A stretch of 64,000 nucleotides of DNA from Aspidapion aeneum (Eukaryota; Arthropoda; Insecta; Coleoptera; Brentidae). Position 1 is the stretch's first letter, and each line of letters begins with the position of its first letter. Below are positions 42,690-59,196 of this stretch, piece by piece. Below the pieces are notes generated by a model. The model was given only the letters and a program-made list of their open reading frames with translations, was not told the origin of the DNA and searched no databases. The stretch spans positions 200,233,013-200,297,012 of the forward strand of contig OY755038.1 of NCBI GenBank assembly GCA_963576565.1, in the 5' to 3' direction. The translations under genes were made by a program, and so were the position numbers.

Positions 42690-45600
42690 ACATAAAATAT
42701 AGACTAATTAATAGCCTATAAAATGCAATATAATTGAGTTGTATGAGTATTAACTTGCTGAGATATGAACCCTGAAGTGTTAGCAGTACACCCGTTTATG
42801 TATTTCCGTAATATGTGCAAAATAAACCGAAAATATTACGTTTATGTAAACTTTTCAAAAGGTAAGCATTTTACAGAAAATGTGTGATTAACCTTATTGT
42901 AGAAAATTAAATTATCTTTTTAACGATGTATCACTTATGTGGGACAAGCCCGCGGTTAGCACGTAATTGGCCATCCTAAATTGGGATTAATTTTTAAGAT
43001 AAAAGACTTAAAAATCAGGTTTTTTTAGGTTATTTTTCAAAAAAATTAAGCATTTTAGGGAAAAATTTTATCTTTATTAGAGAACAAAAAATGTTATTAT
43101 AGCCAATGTATCACAAAGTGGTGTTAAAGTTATTATTAACACTCCAGGGGCGGGCGTCCGCATATTGACTTTTTTTAAAATAATTTTTCTAAAAATTTTT
43201 TTATTTGTTTTATTCAATTTTTTTTAAAAACAGCTTTCCAAAAAAGCTCGTTTTACTCTGTGTTGTTAAAAATAAAATATTCTTTAAAATAATATGTCTA
43301 CTGGGTTTTCGTTAACGGGAAATACTCGTGGAACATTCGCTTTTTTGGTGATTTTTTTTTTAATTACAAAAAATTATATCCATAACAATATATTGTTATA
43401 ATTATGTTTTACCAATTTTCTAAAAAACCAAGCTTTACCTGGGAAAACGTTTCACTCTATATTATAGACAATTAAATTTTCTTTCAAACGATGTATATAG
43501 TAATAACATTTATGTAAATGTTAATTCACCAGTTCTTTAAATCAGCGACCCTAATCTAAAAATTAAATTAAAAAAAAATCATCAAACATGCGTATGTTTC
43601 TTTAGTGTTCCCCGTTAACAAAAATCCACTAGAAATATATGGTTTTAAAGACAATTTCACTTTCTACAATATGAAGTAAAATTAGATATTTTCGAAAGTT
43701 TTATAGAAAATTGAATAAAGCAAATAAAAATTTTAAAAAATTATTAAAAAAAAGTAACCGCAATATGCGTACGCCCCTGGAATGTCAAACACCACTTTGT
43801 GATACACTGCCTAAAAGGAAATTTTGTTTTCTACGAAAAATATTTTTTAACATTTTTCCCTAAAATACTATTAATTCTAAAAAAAACATGATTTTTTTTG
43901 GTGAACTTAAAACTTGACCTACATAAGTAAGGCATCGTTAAAAATATAACTTGATTTTCTACAATATAGTTAATTACACATTTTCTGTAAAATGCTTACC
44001 AATTAAGAAAATTGCATAGAACCTAATAATTAAAATTTTTTTTTTAAAACGGGTGTTCTTACATTGTGTCTGAATGAAGTATAGGTTACATAAAAATGGT
44101 TCCAAAAACTAATTGCATATTTTGAATATGGACTCTTTCCTGAGCCATATTCATAAAAATCCTAGCTGATCCTCTTCTCGAAATTTTATCAATTTTTGCC
44201 ATTTTTCTAGTTAGCCTAGGCGCTGGCTACTGTCACATGTGACCTAACATGTGCGCTCAGTTTGACTGCGGGGCAGTGTTAAGCACCCATAGGAGTATCA
44301 AAAAAGTTTGGTCACGTGATCGAACTCATGGTCGTTTTTGAAAATGGCCGCCAAATGAATATATTTTTTTGTTTAAGCGTATCTCCGTACCCATTCGACC
44401 GATTTTAATTTTTAAAAGCCTGTTATACTCCCTTTTTTAAGGCAAATAAATTTTGTTATTATACATTTTTTGATAAATCAAGTGGTTCTTGAGATATACC
44501 AAGTTATTAGTATTTCCGCTCGCAAAAGAATTAAAATAATACCCATGCTTATTTTATTTTAACTTCAATATTATTGAAATTTGTTTTTTTTTTGTTACAG
44601 AGAAGGCTTTAAACTTTTCACACAAGAGGATATTGACTTTATGTTTTTAAAGTTCGATGAATGGTACCCTTAAAGACTGCCTTAAAAAGGGTGGTTTCTA
44701 AAACCGTTCACAAGTTTATAGAAAAAGTGAACTTGCAGCAAAACGATGCATCCTAGCGAAAAACGTTAAGAATAATTTTTTATAGTACTTTTAATTCGGC
44801 TTCTTCTCATCATTGTCATATCTTTTACAATTTTTAAGAAAAAAATCGATTTTGGAGCGAAAACATGAAATTTTTACAAAATTGTATATTTTAGCTGACT
44901 TGTCTAGCTAATTATCAAAGCTAGGATGCTAAGTGATACACCAAAAGAAGCGAAATAAAAGTACTATAAAACATTAATTTTATCGTTTTTCGCTAGAATG
45001 CATCGTTTCGCTGAAAATTCATTTATTCTATAATCTTGTGAACAGTTTTAGAAACCACCCCCTTTAAGGCAGTCTTTAGGGGTACCACCTTCTGTGAAAG
45101 GTCTAAAGCCTTCTGTGTAACAAAAAAAGAACAAATATCAATAATACTGTAGCTACAATAAAATGAGCATGGGTATTATTTTAATTCTTTTGCGAGCGGA
45201 AATACTAATAATCTTGGTATATCTTAGAAACTAGTTGGTTTATCAAAAAATAAGTAATGACATAATTTGTTTGTCTTTAAAAAAGGAGCTAAACTGGCTT
45301 TAGGAAATTAAAATCAGACCACACAGGTAGGAAGATACACTTAAACAAAAAATCTATCAATTTGGCGCCCATTTTCAAAGATGGCGGCCAAACGACCTTG
45401 AGTTCGACCACGTGACCAAACTTTTTTTATACTCCTATGGGTGCTTAACAAAGCCCCGTAGTCAAACTGAGCGCACAGGAGCCAGCGCCTAGACTAACAA
45501 TAAAAATGTCAAAAATTTCGAGAAGAGGATCAGCTAGGATTTATATGAATATGGCTTTGAACTCAGGAAAGAGTCCATATTCAAAATGTTCAATTAGTTT

Positions 45601-45745
45601 CTGGAACCATTTTTACGTAACCTATACTTCATTCAGGCACACTGTGTACTGCTGACACTTTAGGGTTTGTATCTCAACAAGGGTGCTACGCAAATAACTC
45701 AATGATATATAATTTTATAGGTCTTTCATTTGCGTTGTAACATAT
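42690..45745. repeat. 3-kb fold-back with a second fold-back inserted in its left arm
   Basis: The outer arms are 42690-42790 plus 44053-44800 against 44930-45745 (tcaaactgagcgcac, cccataggagtat, tcacgtgat/accacgtgac, gcgagcggaaatactaat). The left arm is interrupted at gcagtacac by 42791-44052, itself an inverted repeat (cgttaacgggaaatac against ccccgttaacaaa). No coding sequence. Confidence 0.8.
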
Positions 45746-46389
45746 TTTAAAATAAACAGTCTCTAAGCTAAACGCCACTAAAAGAAAATGGCGACGAAAT
45801 GTTTAGCCATTCGTCTGACAAAAAACTTCTAATGCGCTTTTGTAGGAAATTTTGCTGTCTAACTCTTGTTAAAAACTATTTTTTCTAAAATGTACAGGAT
45901 TCAAATAATTTTAGAAAAACCCTTATCGGGCATACTAAATCCAAGATGGCGTGAGGCGCCGTTCCGACCGAACCGACCCCCCCCCCCACCCAAGGTCGAA
46001 AACTCAGTTATTTTTTAGGACTTCAATGTGAACAACATATGTCAAAATCGAGCCTACACCTTTTGCAGAAAGCCGAATTTGGTAAAACAGAAGTTTGGGA
46101 TGGTTGTACTTTTGTTGGGACACTTAATATTTCTGCTCTTATTGTGAACTTTGCTGCTGCAGCATCGATTCCTGCAGTGAGGTTAGAGCTGGGCTGCTAC
46201 CACTTTTTATAAGTAGGTTGCTAATTTTTAGTCTATGCGTATTCCTATGATATGATGTATGATATCTTTTTGTTCCAGCTTTTTGATACTCTTATTATAT
46301 ATACAAACTAGACTAAACTTGACTATGCCACCTTTTAAGGAATTTATTGTGTTGCTAAATTTAAAAAAAAAATGTCCATGGCCATGGAT
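45746..46389. other. Unassigned sequence with a C-rich run
   Basis: Contains ccgaccgaaccgaccccccc near 45961, similar in taste to the GAACC/C-run core at 2630. No gene recognised. Confidence 0.4.
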
Positions 46390-47290
46390 AGGAAGTAATC
46401 ATCGAAAACGAAATGGTAAATAATAGTATTAAAAAGCTTAACTTCGGAAAAGCTAGCAGACCTGATATACGCTAGAGAAACTACTAGAAACTCTTACATA
46501 TATTATCAATCAATGCATAAACGAACATCCAGTACCTGATGATTGGAAAATTGCATTCATATCCTCAATACATAAAAAAGGAAACAAGCTGGATTGCAAT
46601 AATTAGAAAGGAATTTCAGTAACCAGTACTCTAAGTAGATTGTATGGTAGGATTCTTAGAAATCTAATAGAGAATGATTTTCAAGAAAAAGAAGAAGAAG
46701 AGCAAAGTGGGTTTCGTGCAGGCAGATCTTGTAGTGATAATGTTTTTTATCTTAAACAAGTAAGTGCTAGAAATATAGAAACTGATGTTACCTTTGTGGA
46801 TCTAGAAAAAGCATATGATACCGTTCCAGTAGAAAAATTATGGACAGTGTTAGAGCAAACTAATCTCATTCATACATACATAAAAGCGATAAAAGAAGTA
46901 TACAAAGGGTCAAAATCTAAAATTAAAATTGGAAATCGTCTTTTAAAAGAATTCCTGGTAACGAAAGGCTTAAGACAGGGATGTTGTATCTCTCCAACTC
47001 TTTTTTAAATATATATCGCAGTAGCTCTAAAAACTGGAAACGTTAAGTACATGGCATGGGGATACAACTTAACGACCGATTTACCATATACACACTACAG
47101 TTTGCTGACGACCAAGTAATTGTAGCTAATGATAAAGAAGACATGGAGTATATGATGAGAAAGTTAACGGAAAAATACCAAAAGTGGGGGTTAACAGTGA
47201 TCGTAAACAAGATACAGTACTTATGTATAGGAAACGAATCAAGTGAGTTAGAACTAGACAATGGACAAACTATATCTCCATGCAATGAGT
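46390..47290 (+). pseudogene. LINE RT fragment with FADD
   Basis: The + strand keeps RT blocks in order: KGISVTSTLSRLYGRILRN, EEEEQSGFRAGRS, FVDLEKAYDTVP (motif A), GLRQGCCISPTLF (motif B), then in a second frame LQFADDQVIVA (motif C, catalytic FADD) and WGLTVIVNKIQYLCIG. A nonsense change follows PTLF and a one-base loss in an A run shifts the frame. Same family as 51642-53400. Confidence 0.88.
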
Positions 47291-47319
47291 ATGTATACTT
47301 GATAGCTACTCAAACAGAG

Positions 47320-47545
47320 CATCTCAACCGTTTTAGTAACTAGGCAAAGTTTTTTAACCAGCTTTTACAATGTTGTGCTAATTTAGTTTGATAATTGTAG
47401 GTAAAGAACTATAAATAAATATTATTTAAATTTGAAAAAAAATGTCTCCTGAAGATGTAAGTAACGAAACATGTCGGGACTATTTGTTTAAAACAAATGC
47501 AAAATTATTCGAGGAGTGGAAAATGGACTATTTCCTAAAATTAGA
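47320..47545 (+). repeat. Interspersed repeat carrying a hammerhead-like motif, copy A
   Basis: About 220 bp from accgttttagtaactaggca to atggactatttcctaaaat, shared with 51195-51415. The central box at 47444-47480 folds as a hammerhead. Confidence 0.75.
47444..47480 (+). other. Hammerhead-like motif with intact core
   Basis: Stem I GTCTC (47444-47448) with GGGAC (47476-47480), core CTGAAGA, a short stem II (GT/AC around AAGTA, one unpaired T before it), GAAA, a minimal stem III in ACATGT and the cleavage-site C at 47475. The two core strands match CUGANGA and GAAA exactly; stem II is weak. Confidence 0.55.
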
Positions 47546-51194
<3,649 letters not shown>

Positions 51195-51415
51195 AGTTCA
51201 CCGTTTCAGTAGCTAGGCATAGTTTTTTTTTAACCAATTTTTCAAAATGTTGTGCTAATTTACTTTGGTAATGTCTCCTGAAGATGTAACTTTCTGCTTG
51301 CGAAACCTGCCGGGACTATTTGTTTAAAACAAATTAGTGGAGAAAGACAATAACCTGTTTGATTTCCTATTTAACGCCTCCACCATAATATGGACTATTT
51401 CCTAAAATGACCTGA
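51195..51415 (+). repeat. Interspersed repeat carrying a hammerhead-like motif, copy B
   Basis: Matches 47320-47545 from accgtttcagtagctaggca to atatggactatttcctaaaat, with an insertion in the last third. Confidence 0.75.
51273..51316 (+). other. Hammerhead-like motif, copy B
   Basis: GTCTC/GGGAC stem I, CTGAAGA core, a four-pair stem II (GTAA/TTGC), GAAAC. Stem III and the GTC are altered to CTGCC, so cleavage is unlikely. Confidence 0.5.
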
Positions 51416-51484
51416 ATAACTCTAAATTTGTTTAAAAATACTTGGTGCAAAGATATTTATTTGGCGCGTCTTAGCTCTGCTTAA

Positions 51485-51492
51485 ATATATAT

Positions 51493-51533
<41 letters not shown>

Positions 51534-51571
51534 TCGGTATATATATAAATATCGGTATATATATAAATATC

Positions 51572-51636
<65 letters not shown>

Positions 51637-51638
51637 CG
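51485..51638. repeat. (TA)n tract with tatcggta interruptions
   Basis: TA repeats broken by three tatcggtatatata words, directly behind the 3' end of the LINE. Confidence 0.95.
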
Positions 51639-51641
51639 GTT

Positions 51642-53400
51642 TCACAACGTTCTACGTCTTCCGATACCCAATCTCCATTCGTTTCTGTATGCCCATAATT
51701 CATCATCTAGGCATCTTATTCTTATTTCACTGTCTATTCCTTCTCTCCAGCTTCTCCTCGGCCTTCCTCGTTTTCTTCGGCCAGTTGGTATCCATTGTAA
51801 TATTTGTTTAGGTAGTCTTCCATCATCCATTCTTTGTACATGTCCGTACCACACCAGTTGTTTTGTTCTTATATCATCCACTAAAGTACGTTCACCCTGT
51901 CATAATTTCTCTTCTTCTTTGATTTGTAACTCTTTCTCTTTTTGCTTTCCCTGCTGCTCTTCTTCAATAGTCCATCTCCGTAGCGGAAAGCATTTTTGCT
52001 GTTCTATCTTTGATTGGCCATACTTCTGAGCCGTATGTAATAATACTTTTTACAATGGTGTTGTATATAAGCTTTTTGTTATGTTTTGATATACTTTGGT
52101 CCCAAATTATTCCATTTAATAAAGTTATTGCTTTTCTTCCTTGTACGTTTCTATCTTTTATAGCTTTGTCTAGTGTTCCGTCAGCTGTAATTTTTAGACC
52201 TAAGTATTTATACTCATCACAGGACTGAATTCGCTGCCCAGTATTTAGATTAGATCCTGTTTCGTTCCACCAATACACATATACTCTGTCTTATTGATAT
52301 TAACCTCTAGTCCCCACTTATTGTACTCTTCTATTAGTTTTCGTCTCATATATTCGAGGTAGTCATAATCCTGAGCCACCACTATCTGATCATCGGCGAA
52401 ATATAAAGTATACAAGGTGGTTTCATCCAACGAAATTCCCATGTTTTGGCATTTGCTCTTCCAGACTTTAAGGACCTATTCCAAATATATCTTGAAGAGC
52501 GTAGGCGAGATACAGCAACCTTGTTTAAGACCTTTATTTACTTGAAAGTCTTGGGTTAGTTTTGCTTTTATTTTAACGTTTGCCTTACTATTGCGGTATA
52601 ACTCTTTGATGGCCTTAACTAGTTGTACGCTTATCTTTGTCTTTTCCAACGCTTTCCAAAGTAGATTTAGTGGTATACTATCATATGCCTTCTGCAAATC
52701 TACGTAAAGCAGATGCAGCTCTTGTCCGTATGCCATTTTCTTTCCAATAACTTGGGTTATACAAAAGAGATGATGATTCTGCCTCCATATCTTTATATTC
52801 GCTCTCCACTTTATTTCTTATTATTTTGCCATATATTCTGCTTAGCATACTAGTTACAGATATACCTCTATAATTGTCACATGTATCTTTCCTTCCTTTT
52901 TTGTGTATTGTGGATATATTTGACGTTTTCCACTCACTTGGTACTACAGCTCCATTTAAATATTTTTGGAAAAGATTCCGTAATCTCCAAAACAGTTCTT
53001 CAGTGCCATATTTAATAAGTTCAGCTGGGGTATTTCCGGGTCCGGCAGACTTACCGCTTTTTAAGGTTGTGCACACGTTTTTGACCTCAGAGATTGTGAG
53101 GGGTATTGGAGATCCCATCGTTCTAATGATATTGTCTCTTTCGTTTTCCTTCCTCTATCTTCAGTTAAAAGTTTTTTAAAATGCTCATCCCATTCTTTGT
53201 CTGGTATTAGTGATATAATATCTCTGCATGTTTCTTTTTTGATCGATCTTATAGTTTTCCAGATTTCGGTACTTCTCCTACCTCCTAAGTAAGAATCTAT
53301 TTTCTGGCACTTTTGCATCCACGATTGATTTTTCTTATCACTGATCATTCTTCTCACCTTTGATTGAATATGCTGTGGCCAATTAGAATAGGTTTTAACT
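51642..53400 (-). pseudogene. LINE (endonuclease-RT type), RT to C-terminus, decayed
   Basis: From right to left on the - strand: SWMQKCQKIDSYLGGRRS; LKSGKSAGPGNTPAELIKYG; WKTSNISTIHKKGRKDTCDN (RT entry); RGISVTSMLSRIYGKIIRNK; a deletion where the QSGFRAGRS block should be; LLYVDLQKAYDSIPL (motif A); GLKQGCCISPTLF (motif B); LYFADDQIVVA (motif C, FADD); [40 protein letters not shown] and [17 protein letters not shown] at the C-terminus. Several frameshifts and one stop. The clade was not fixed from sequence alone. Its 5' half (right of 52697) is the start of the 3.89-kb tandem array. Confidence 0.9.
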
Positions 53401-53527
53401 ATTAAACTATTTGGTTAGGGCGCACATGGCCATAGGATTTGCTTTTCTACATAGAACAAAAAGAGATTCGCAGTATCGTCCTCTTGGGTTGCATTGGCCT
53501 TGCCAAAAAAAATTTCAGACCTTACAA

Positions 53528-53714
53528 CAGTAGCGTATATAGAAAAAAGTTCCGGGGTGGGCCCGAGACTCCGAGTTTTGGGGGGGGGCTCAGACACATG
53601 AAGCCGTATTTTATGCTATTTTATGTGTGTACATGAAATATGTGGAAAATATTTTTAGAAAGCTTAGCTCCGGGGGGGCGGCCCCCCCCAGCCTTCCCCC
53701 CTTATACGCCACTA
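53528..53714. mobile_element. hAT-type MITE in unit 1, TSD CCTTACAA/CCTTATAA
   Basis: 187 bp, left end CAGTAGCGTATATAG, right end TTATACGCCACTA, 8-bp TSD matching 7/8. The interior atgaaatatgtggaaaatat is shared with 26779-26916. Confidence 0.82.
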
Positions 53715-55072
53715 CCTTATAAGATAAATCGGTTGGGCCAAAAAAAAACGGACCAAATATTTTTGGTTATAATTTTCAAGATAGTCCTACATTCCTGAAA
53801 TTTTTTTGAATTTGTAGAAAAGCTCTATTTCCGCCACGTACACCCTACCCACCAAGCGCAAACGCATAAAAAACGTTAATTAAATGTTAAAAAAACGTTT
53901 TTTTTTCTAGCACAAATTTGTGTTAAAATTAAGTCGACTTTTGACATTAAAAAAACATGTAGAAAATCCTCTAAAATTTCAGGTAAAAGCATTACCAAAA
54001 ATATATTTATTAATAACGTTAAGAAACCAACATTTAAAGAAACATAATTTTATTAACATTAAAAATTATAAAATATTTGCCTTTTATAGAAACAAACGTA
54101 GCAAATTAAAAGCACAAAACTAATAATGAGGGTGAATACATAATTGGATCAGAATACAAGCGCAGATTTGAGGGGGATGTAACCCCTAGTAAAAAATATG
54201 CACTTTTTCCTAATAATTTTAAAGGGAAAACAGAAAATTAGCCCCCCCCCTAAAAAAAGAAAATTATATTGCAAAAAAAAATCGTTCCGCGCTTGTCGGA
54301 ATATACTCCTACCCCAATTGTGTTCGAAACATGGTATGGTTAAAGAACAACAAATAGGTATGCAGTGATTGAAATGAGGCACCTCAAAATAAGGTAAGAA
54401 AAGTACTATATAAAGTAAAAAAATGGTTTTGTATGGAATATCGCATACCTACGTTATAGGTAATCAGACAGGGAATGCGACAATTCACCGCGGCCGATTA
54501 GCCGCCGGACCTTAAGTCGTATATTCATTTCAGGCAGAATTCGCAAGCCTCGCAGCGAGACGAAACGAATATACCCCAAATACTGTATCTTTGAGATTAA
54601 TAAATATAATAGATTCAACTCTTAAGTGAGGCGTCAAACATTTTTGATGCATCACCTGAATGAAAAAACATTAAATATCATCAAGTAGGTAAGGTTCTTC
54701 TCGACAAGATATTTTTCATCGTTCGTTGATCGTTGCCAAAAAAGCCATTATCCCTTTCTTGTAAAATGGAAACCATATTTTTCCCGTCCTCCAACAAAAA
54801 ACTATTAGCGCCATCTGTTGCTGAAAGTAATTCTGAAGAAGGCAGTAGACCAAGAGTTGGCAACGAACATTATCGGCTATTGCACCAATAGTTTTTAATA
54901 CGTAAATCACATACTTATAAACATAATTCTTGATGCAATCCCAGTTTCATTCATGTTGCATCAAAATTAAGGTATTTGGGTAATGGTTAAGACTGTGTTT
55001 CTATTAAAATTTTTGCGACTTTCATAAATTTTTTATGCGATAATCCTTTTAAAAAAATTGTGTGTGCTTAAG
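53715..55072. other. Unit filler, no gene recognised
   Basis: Short frames occur but none shows a known motif. Repeated in units 2 and 3 (57603-58961, 61494-62851). Confidence 0.4.
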
Positions 55073-55307
55073 ACCACACGGCAGAAGTGTAAACTTCAAC
55101 AAGGCGAAATTAATAATACTGGCCCATAACATATTCTGCAAAGCGGACCGAACCGAACTCTTCTGTGTACTGGCCTTCATCTACATCATCATATCGCTCG
55201 ATGAATGTTTCTCACAGTTAGTCGACTCGAGCCGATTGAACCCGAATGAGCGTTACATAGCCGAGCCTGACGGCTCAGTTCAACTCGCTACCCACAAAAA
55301 CTGCTAA
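55073..55307 (+). CDS. Coding-like terminal exon of an unrecognised gene, unit 1
   Basis: After tgtgcttaag at 55072 a frame (one leading base, then 77 codons and TAA) runs with balanced, GC-rich third positions unlike the AT-rich surroundings. It encodes a hydrophobic, membrane-like segment (ELFCVLAFIYIIISL, about residues 29-43) followed by a polar tail with SSRLNPNERYIAEPDGSV and the end THKNC. I do not recognise the family. The composition suggests a real last exon, possibly of a membrane protein whose upstream exons lie outside the window. An alternative is a transposon-carried fragment: the exon is bracketed by GAAGTGTAAACTTC-like and GAAGTTTACACTTC inverted words (55086, 55321). Confidence 0.45.
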
Positions 55308-55775
55308 ACGCGCCTAAAGAAGTTTACACTTCAAAAAGTTGAATTTTCTCAGCGATAACTAGAGATGGAGTCCCTAGAGACCAGTTTCTACTAGAAACAT
55401 CAAAACTTCTTTCAACTTTGTTCAACTCTGGTGCATGTTTGTAGACTCGGGGACTTTTTAAATTGCCGGTGTATTTTTTTTTTCTGACAAAATTAATCAT
55501 TTAAAGAAATAAAAAAAATAAATGTTTAAATATATATGTATACAGACAAATGTAAGGTTCACAATTTTTTTGTTTTGGTTTAAACTACTTTTCCGAATTT
55601 CAAATAGGAATATATTTTATTTTTGAGGGCGGCAATTTAAAAAGTCCCCGACTCTACCACTTGGGGTTACAAGCAATATGCAAAAACCTACTTATGCAAT
55701 ATGCGAATTAAGGGGACTGTCGGCGATTGTGTGTGGAGCCCGCGTGAATTTTACACATATGTATTCTATTTATTT

Positions 55776-56332
55776 AGACTTCTTCCATCCATCTCTGGAC
55801 ATAGGCCCCCCCCCCAATATCTTCCACTATTCTCTGTCTTTTGCCGCGTTCATCCATCTAGCTCCCGCATGTTTGTTCAGATCGTCCGTTCATCTCAGTT
55901 GGGGTCTTTCCTTACTTCTTTTATTTTCCCAAGATCTCCAGTTTACATTATATCCTGTCTGTTATTATGAGCGGCAAATTTTCATTTTAATTTTGCTACC
56001 TCTCCTCTGACATCCCTTACTTTTGTTTTATTTCTTATCCATTTATTCTTTTTTCTATCTGTTAGCTTTTAACATTTCTTTTTCCATTGATCTTTGGGCT
56101 TTTGTTACCTTATCCATATTTGATTTTGTAAGTAAGTAAGTACAGGAAGGATACATTGGTTATACACTTTCCTTTTGAGGTACCAAGGATATTTTTTTGT
56201 TTCATGGCTTAGTTTACCAAATGCTGCCCAGGCCAATCTTACTCGTCTCTTGGTTTCAGCTGTTTGGTTTTCTTTTTTTGGTTTAATAATAATTTGTTCA
56301 GATATACAGGGTGTTTCATAATTGAATGTCAA
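55776..56332 (-). pseudogene. RTE-type LINE C-terminus, unit 1
   Basis: Reading the - strand: ETKRRVRLAWAAFGKLS, YLKRKVYNQCILPVLTY, then in other frames KAQRSMEKEMLKANR, RPQLRWTDDL-like, and ARWMNAAKDREWW-like to GGAYVQRWMEEV. This order and the end ..YVQ.W are diagnostic of RTE/BovB LINEs. Stops and frameshifts include a C-run that varies between units. Confidence 0.85.
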
Positions 56333-56584
56333 TATTTATGGGGGTGATTTTTGGGCTCATTTTAAGAAAAAAAACTTTATATGAACATATCATGTCCTGA
56401 ACGTCTTACCTTTTGAGATACAGGGTGGTCATATTAACGATATTGTTATGATCATGCAGAGAAACGGTTTTTATTTTTTAAGCGAAAACCGTGCATCGGA
56501 TTGAAAAAATCAAGTGATCAACTTTGGTTAGAAATGATTCGGGATTTCAAAAATAATTTTTATTTCAGGAAAAATCAGTGGCGT

Positions 56585-57258
56585 AATCTACGTAAAGCAG
56601 ATGCAGCTCTTGTCCGTATGCCATTTTCTTTCCAATAACTTGGGTTATACAAAAGAGATGATGATTCTGCCTCCATATCTTTATATTCGCTCTCCACTTT
56701 ATTTCTTATTATTTTGCCATATATTCTGCTTAGCATACTAGTTACAGATATACCTCTATAATTGTCACATGTATCTTTCCTTCCTTTTTTGTGTATTGTG
56801 GATATATTTGACGTTTTCCACTCACTTGGTACTACAGCTCCATTTAAATATTTTTGGAAAAGATTCCGTAATCTCCAAAACAGTTCTTCAGTGCCATATT
56901 TAATAAGTTCAGCTGGGGTATTTCCGGGTCCGGCAGACTTACCGCTTTTTAAGGTTGTGCACACGTTTTTGACCTCAGAGATTGTGAGGGGTATTGGAGA
57001 TCCCATCGTTCTAATGATATTGTCTCTTTCGTTTTCCTTCCTCTATCTTCAGTTAAAAGTTTTTTAAAATGCTCATCCCATTCTTTGTCTGGTATTAGTG
57101 ATATAATATCTCTGCATGTTTCTTTTTTGATCGATCTTATAGTTTTCCAGATTTCGGTACTTCTCCTACCTCCTAAGTAAGAATCTATTTTCTGGCACTT
57201 TTGCATCCACGATTGATTTTTCTTATCACTGATCATTCTTCTCACCTTTGATTGAATA
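56585..57258 (-). pseudogene. LINE RT N-terminal part, unit 2
   Basis: Copy of the LINE segment 52697-53370 (SGKSAGPGNTPAELIKYG, STIHKKGRKD). Cut at 56585 by the unit joint, so motif A and everything after are missing. Confidence 0.9.
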
Positions 57259-57415
57259 TGCTGTGGCCAATTAGAATAGGTTTTAACTATTAAACTATTT
57301 GGTTAGGGCGCACATGGCCATAGGATTTGCTTTTCTACATAGAACAAAAAGAGATTCGCAGTATCGTCCTCTTGGGTTGCATTGGCCTTGCCAAAAAAAA
57401 TTTCAGACCTTACAA

Positions 57416-57602
57416 CAGTAGCGTATATAGAAAAAAGTTCCGGGGTGGGCCCGAGACTCCGAGATTTGGGGGGGGGCTCAGACACATGAAGCCGTATTTT
57501 ATGCTATTTTATGTGTGTACATGAAATATGTGGAAAATATTTTTAGAAAGCTTAGCTCCGGGGGGGCGGCCCCCCCCAGCCTTCCCCCCTTATACGCCAC
57601 TA
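57416..57602. mobile_element. hAT-type MITE, unit 2 copy
   Basis: Tandem copy of 53528-53714 with one substitution (gagatttgg for gagttttgg). Confidence 0.82.
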
Positions 57603-58961
57603 CCTTATAAGATAAATCGGTTGGGCCAAAAAAAAACGGACCAAATATTTTTGGTTATAATTTTCAAGATAGTCCTACATTCCTGAAATTTTTTTGAATT
57701 TGTAGAAAAGCTCTATTTCCGCCACGTACACCCTACCCACCAAGCACAAACGCATAAAAAACGTTAATTAAATGTTAAAAAAACGTTTTTTTTTCTAGCA
57801 CAAATTTGTGTTAAAATTAAGTCGACTTTTGACATTAAAAAAACATGTAGAAAATCCTCTAAAATTTCAGGTAAAAGCATTACCAAAAATATATTTATTA
57901 ATAACGTTAAGAAACCAACATTTAAAGAAACATAATTTTATTAACATTAAAAATTATAAAATATTTGCCTTTTATAGAAACAAACGTAGCAAATTAAAAG
58001 CACAAAACTAATAATGAGGGTGAATACATAATTGGATCAGAATACAAGCGCAGATTTGAGGGGGATGTAACCCCTAGTAAAAAATATGCACTTTTTCCTA
58101 ATAATTTTAAAGGGAAAACAGAAAATTAGCCCCCCCCCCTAAAAAAAGAAAATTATATTGCAAAAAAAAATCGTTCCGCGCTTGTCGGAATATACTCCTA
58201 CCCCAATTGTGTTCGAAACATGGTATGGTTAAAGAACAACAAATAGGTATGCAGTGATTGAAATGAGGCACCTCAAAATAAGGTAAGAAAAGTACTATAT
58301 AAAGTAAAAAAATGGTTTTGTATGGAATATCGCATACCTACGTTATAGGTAATCAGACAGGGAATGCGACAATTCACCGCGGCCGATTAGCCGCCGGACC
58401 TTAAGTCGTATATTCATTTCAGGCAGAATTCGCAAGCCTCGCAGCGAGACGAAACGAATATACCCCAAATACTGTATCTTTGAGATTAATAAATATAATA
58501 GATTCAACTCTTAAGTGAGGCGTCAAACATTTTTGATGCATCACCTGAATGAAAAAACATTAAATATCATCAAGTAGGTAAGGTTCTTCTCGACAAGATA
58601 TTTTTCATCGTTCGTTGATCGTTGCCAAAAAAGCCATTATCCCTTTCTTGTAAAATGGAAACCATATTTTTCCCGTCCTCCAACAAAAAACTATTAGCGC
58701 CATCTGTTGCTGAAAGTAATTCTGAAGAAGGCAGTAGACCAAGAGTTGGCAACGAACATTATCGGCTATTGCACCAATAGTTTTTAATACGTAAATCACA
58801 TACTTATAAACATAATTCTTGATGCAATCCCAGTTTCATTCATGTTGCATCAAAATTAAGGTATTTGGGTAATGGTTAAGACTGTGTTTCTATTAAAATT
58901 TTTGCGACTTTCATAAATTTTTTATGCGATAATCCTTTTAAAAAAATTGTGTGTGCTTAAG

Positions 58962-59196
58962 ACCACACGGCAGAAGTGTAAACTTCAACAAGGCGAAATT
59001 AATAATACTGGCCCATAACATATTCTGCAAAGCGGACCGAACCGAACTCTTCTGTGTACTGGCCTTCATCTACATCATCATATCGCTCGATGAATGTTTC
59101 TCACAGTTAGTCGACTCGAGCCGATTGAACCCGAATGAGCGTTACATAGCCGAGCCTGACGGCTCAGTTCAACTCGCTACCCACAAAAACTGCTAA
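58962..59196 (+). CDS. Coding-like terminal exon, unit 2 copy
   Basis: Identical frame and sequence to 55073-55307. Confidence 0.45.

Noticed and set aside
52874..53179. 101-codon + strand frame in the tandem units
   Set aside because: It is the antisense shadow of the LINE RT on the - strand.
54681..54863. 60-codon - strand frame, repeated in three units
   Set aside because: Contains agcgccatctgttg-type words common in insect non-coding DNA, has no motif, and is conserved only because the units are near-identical.
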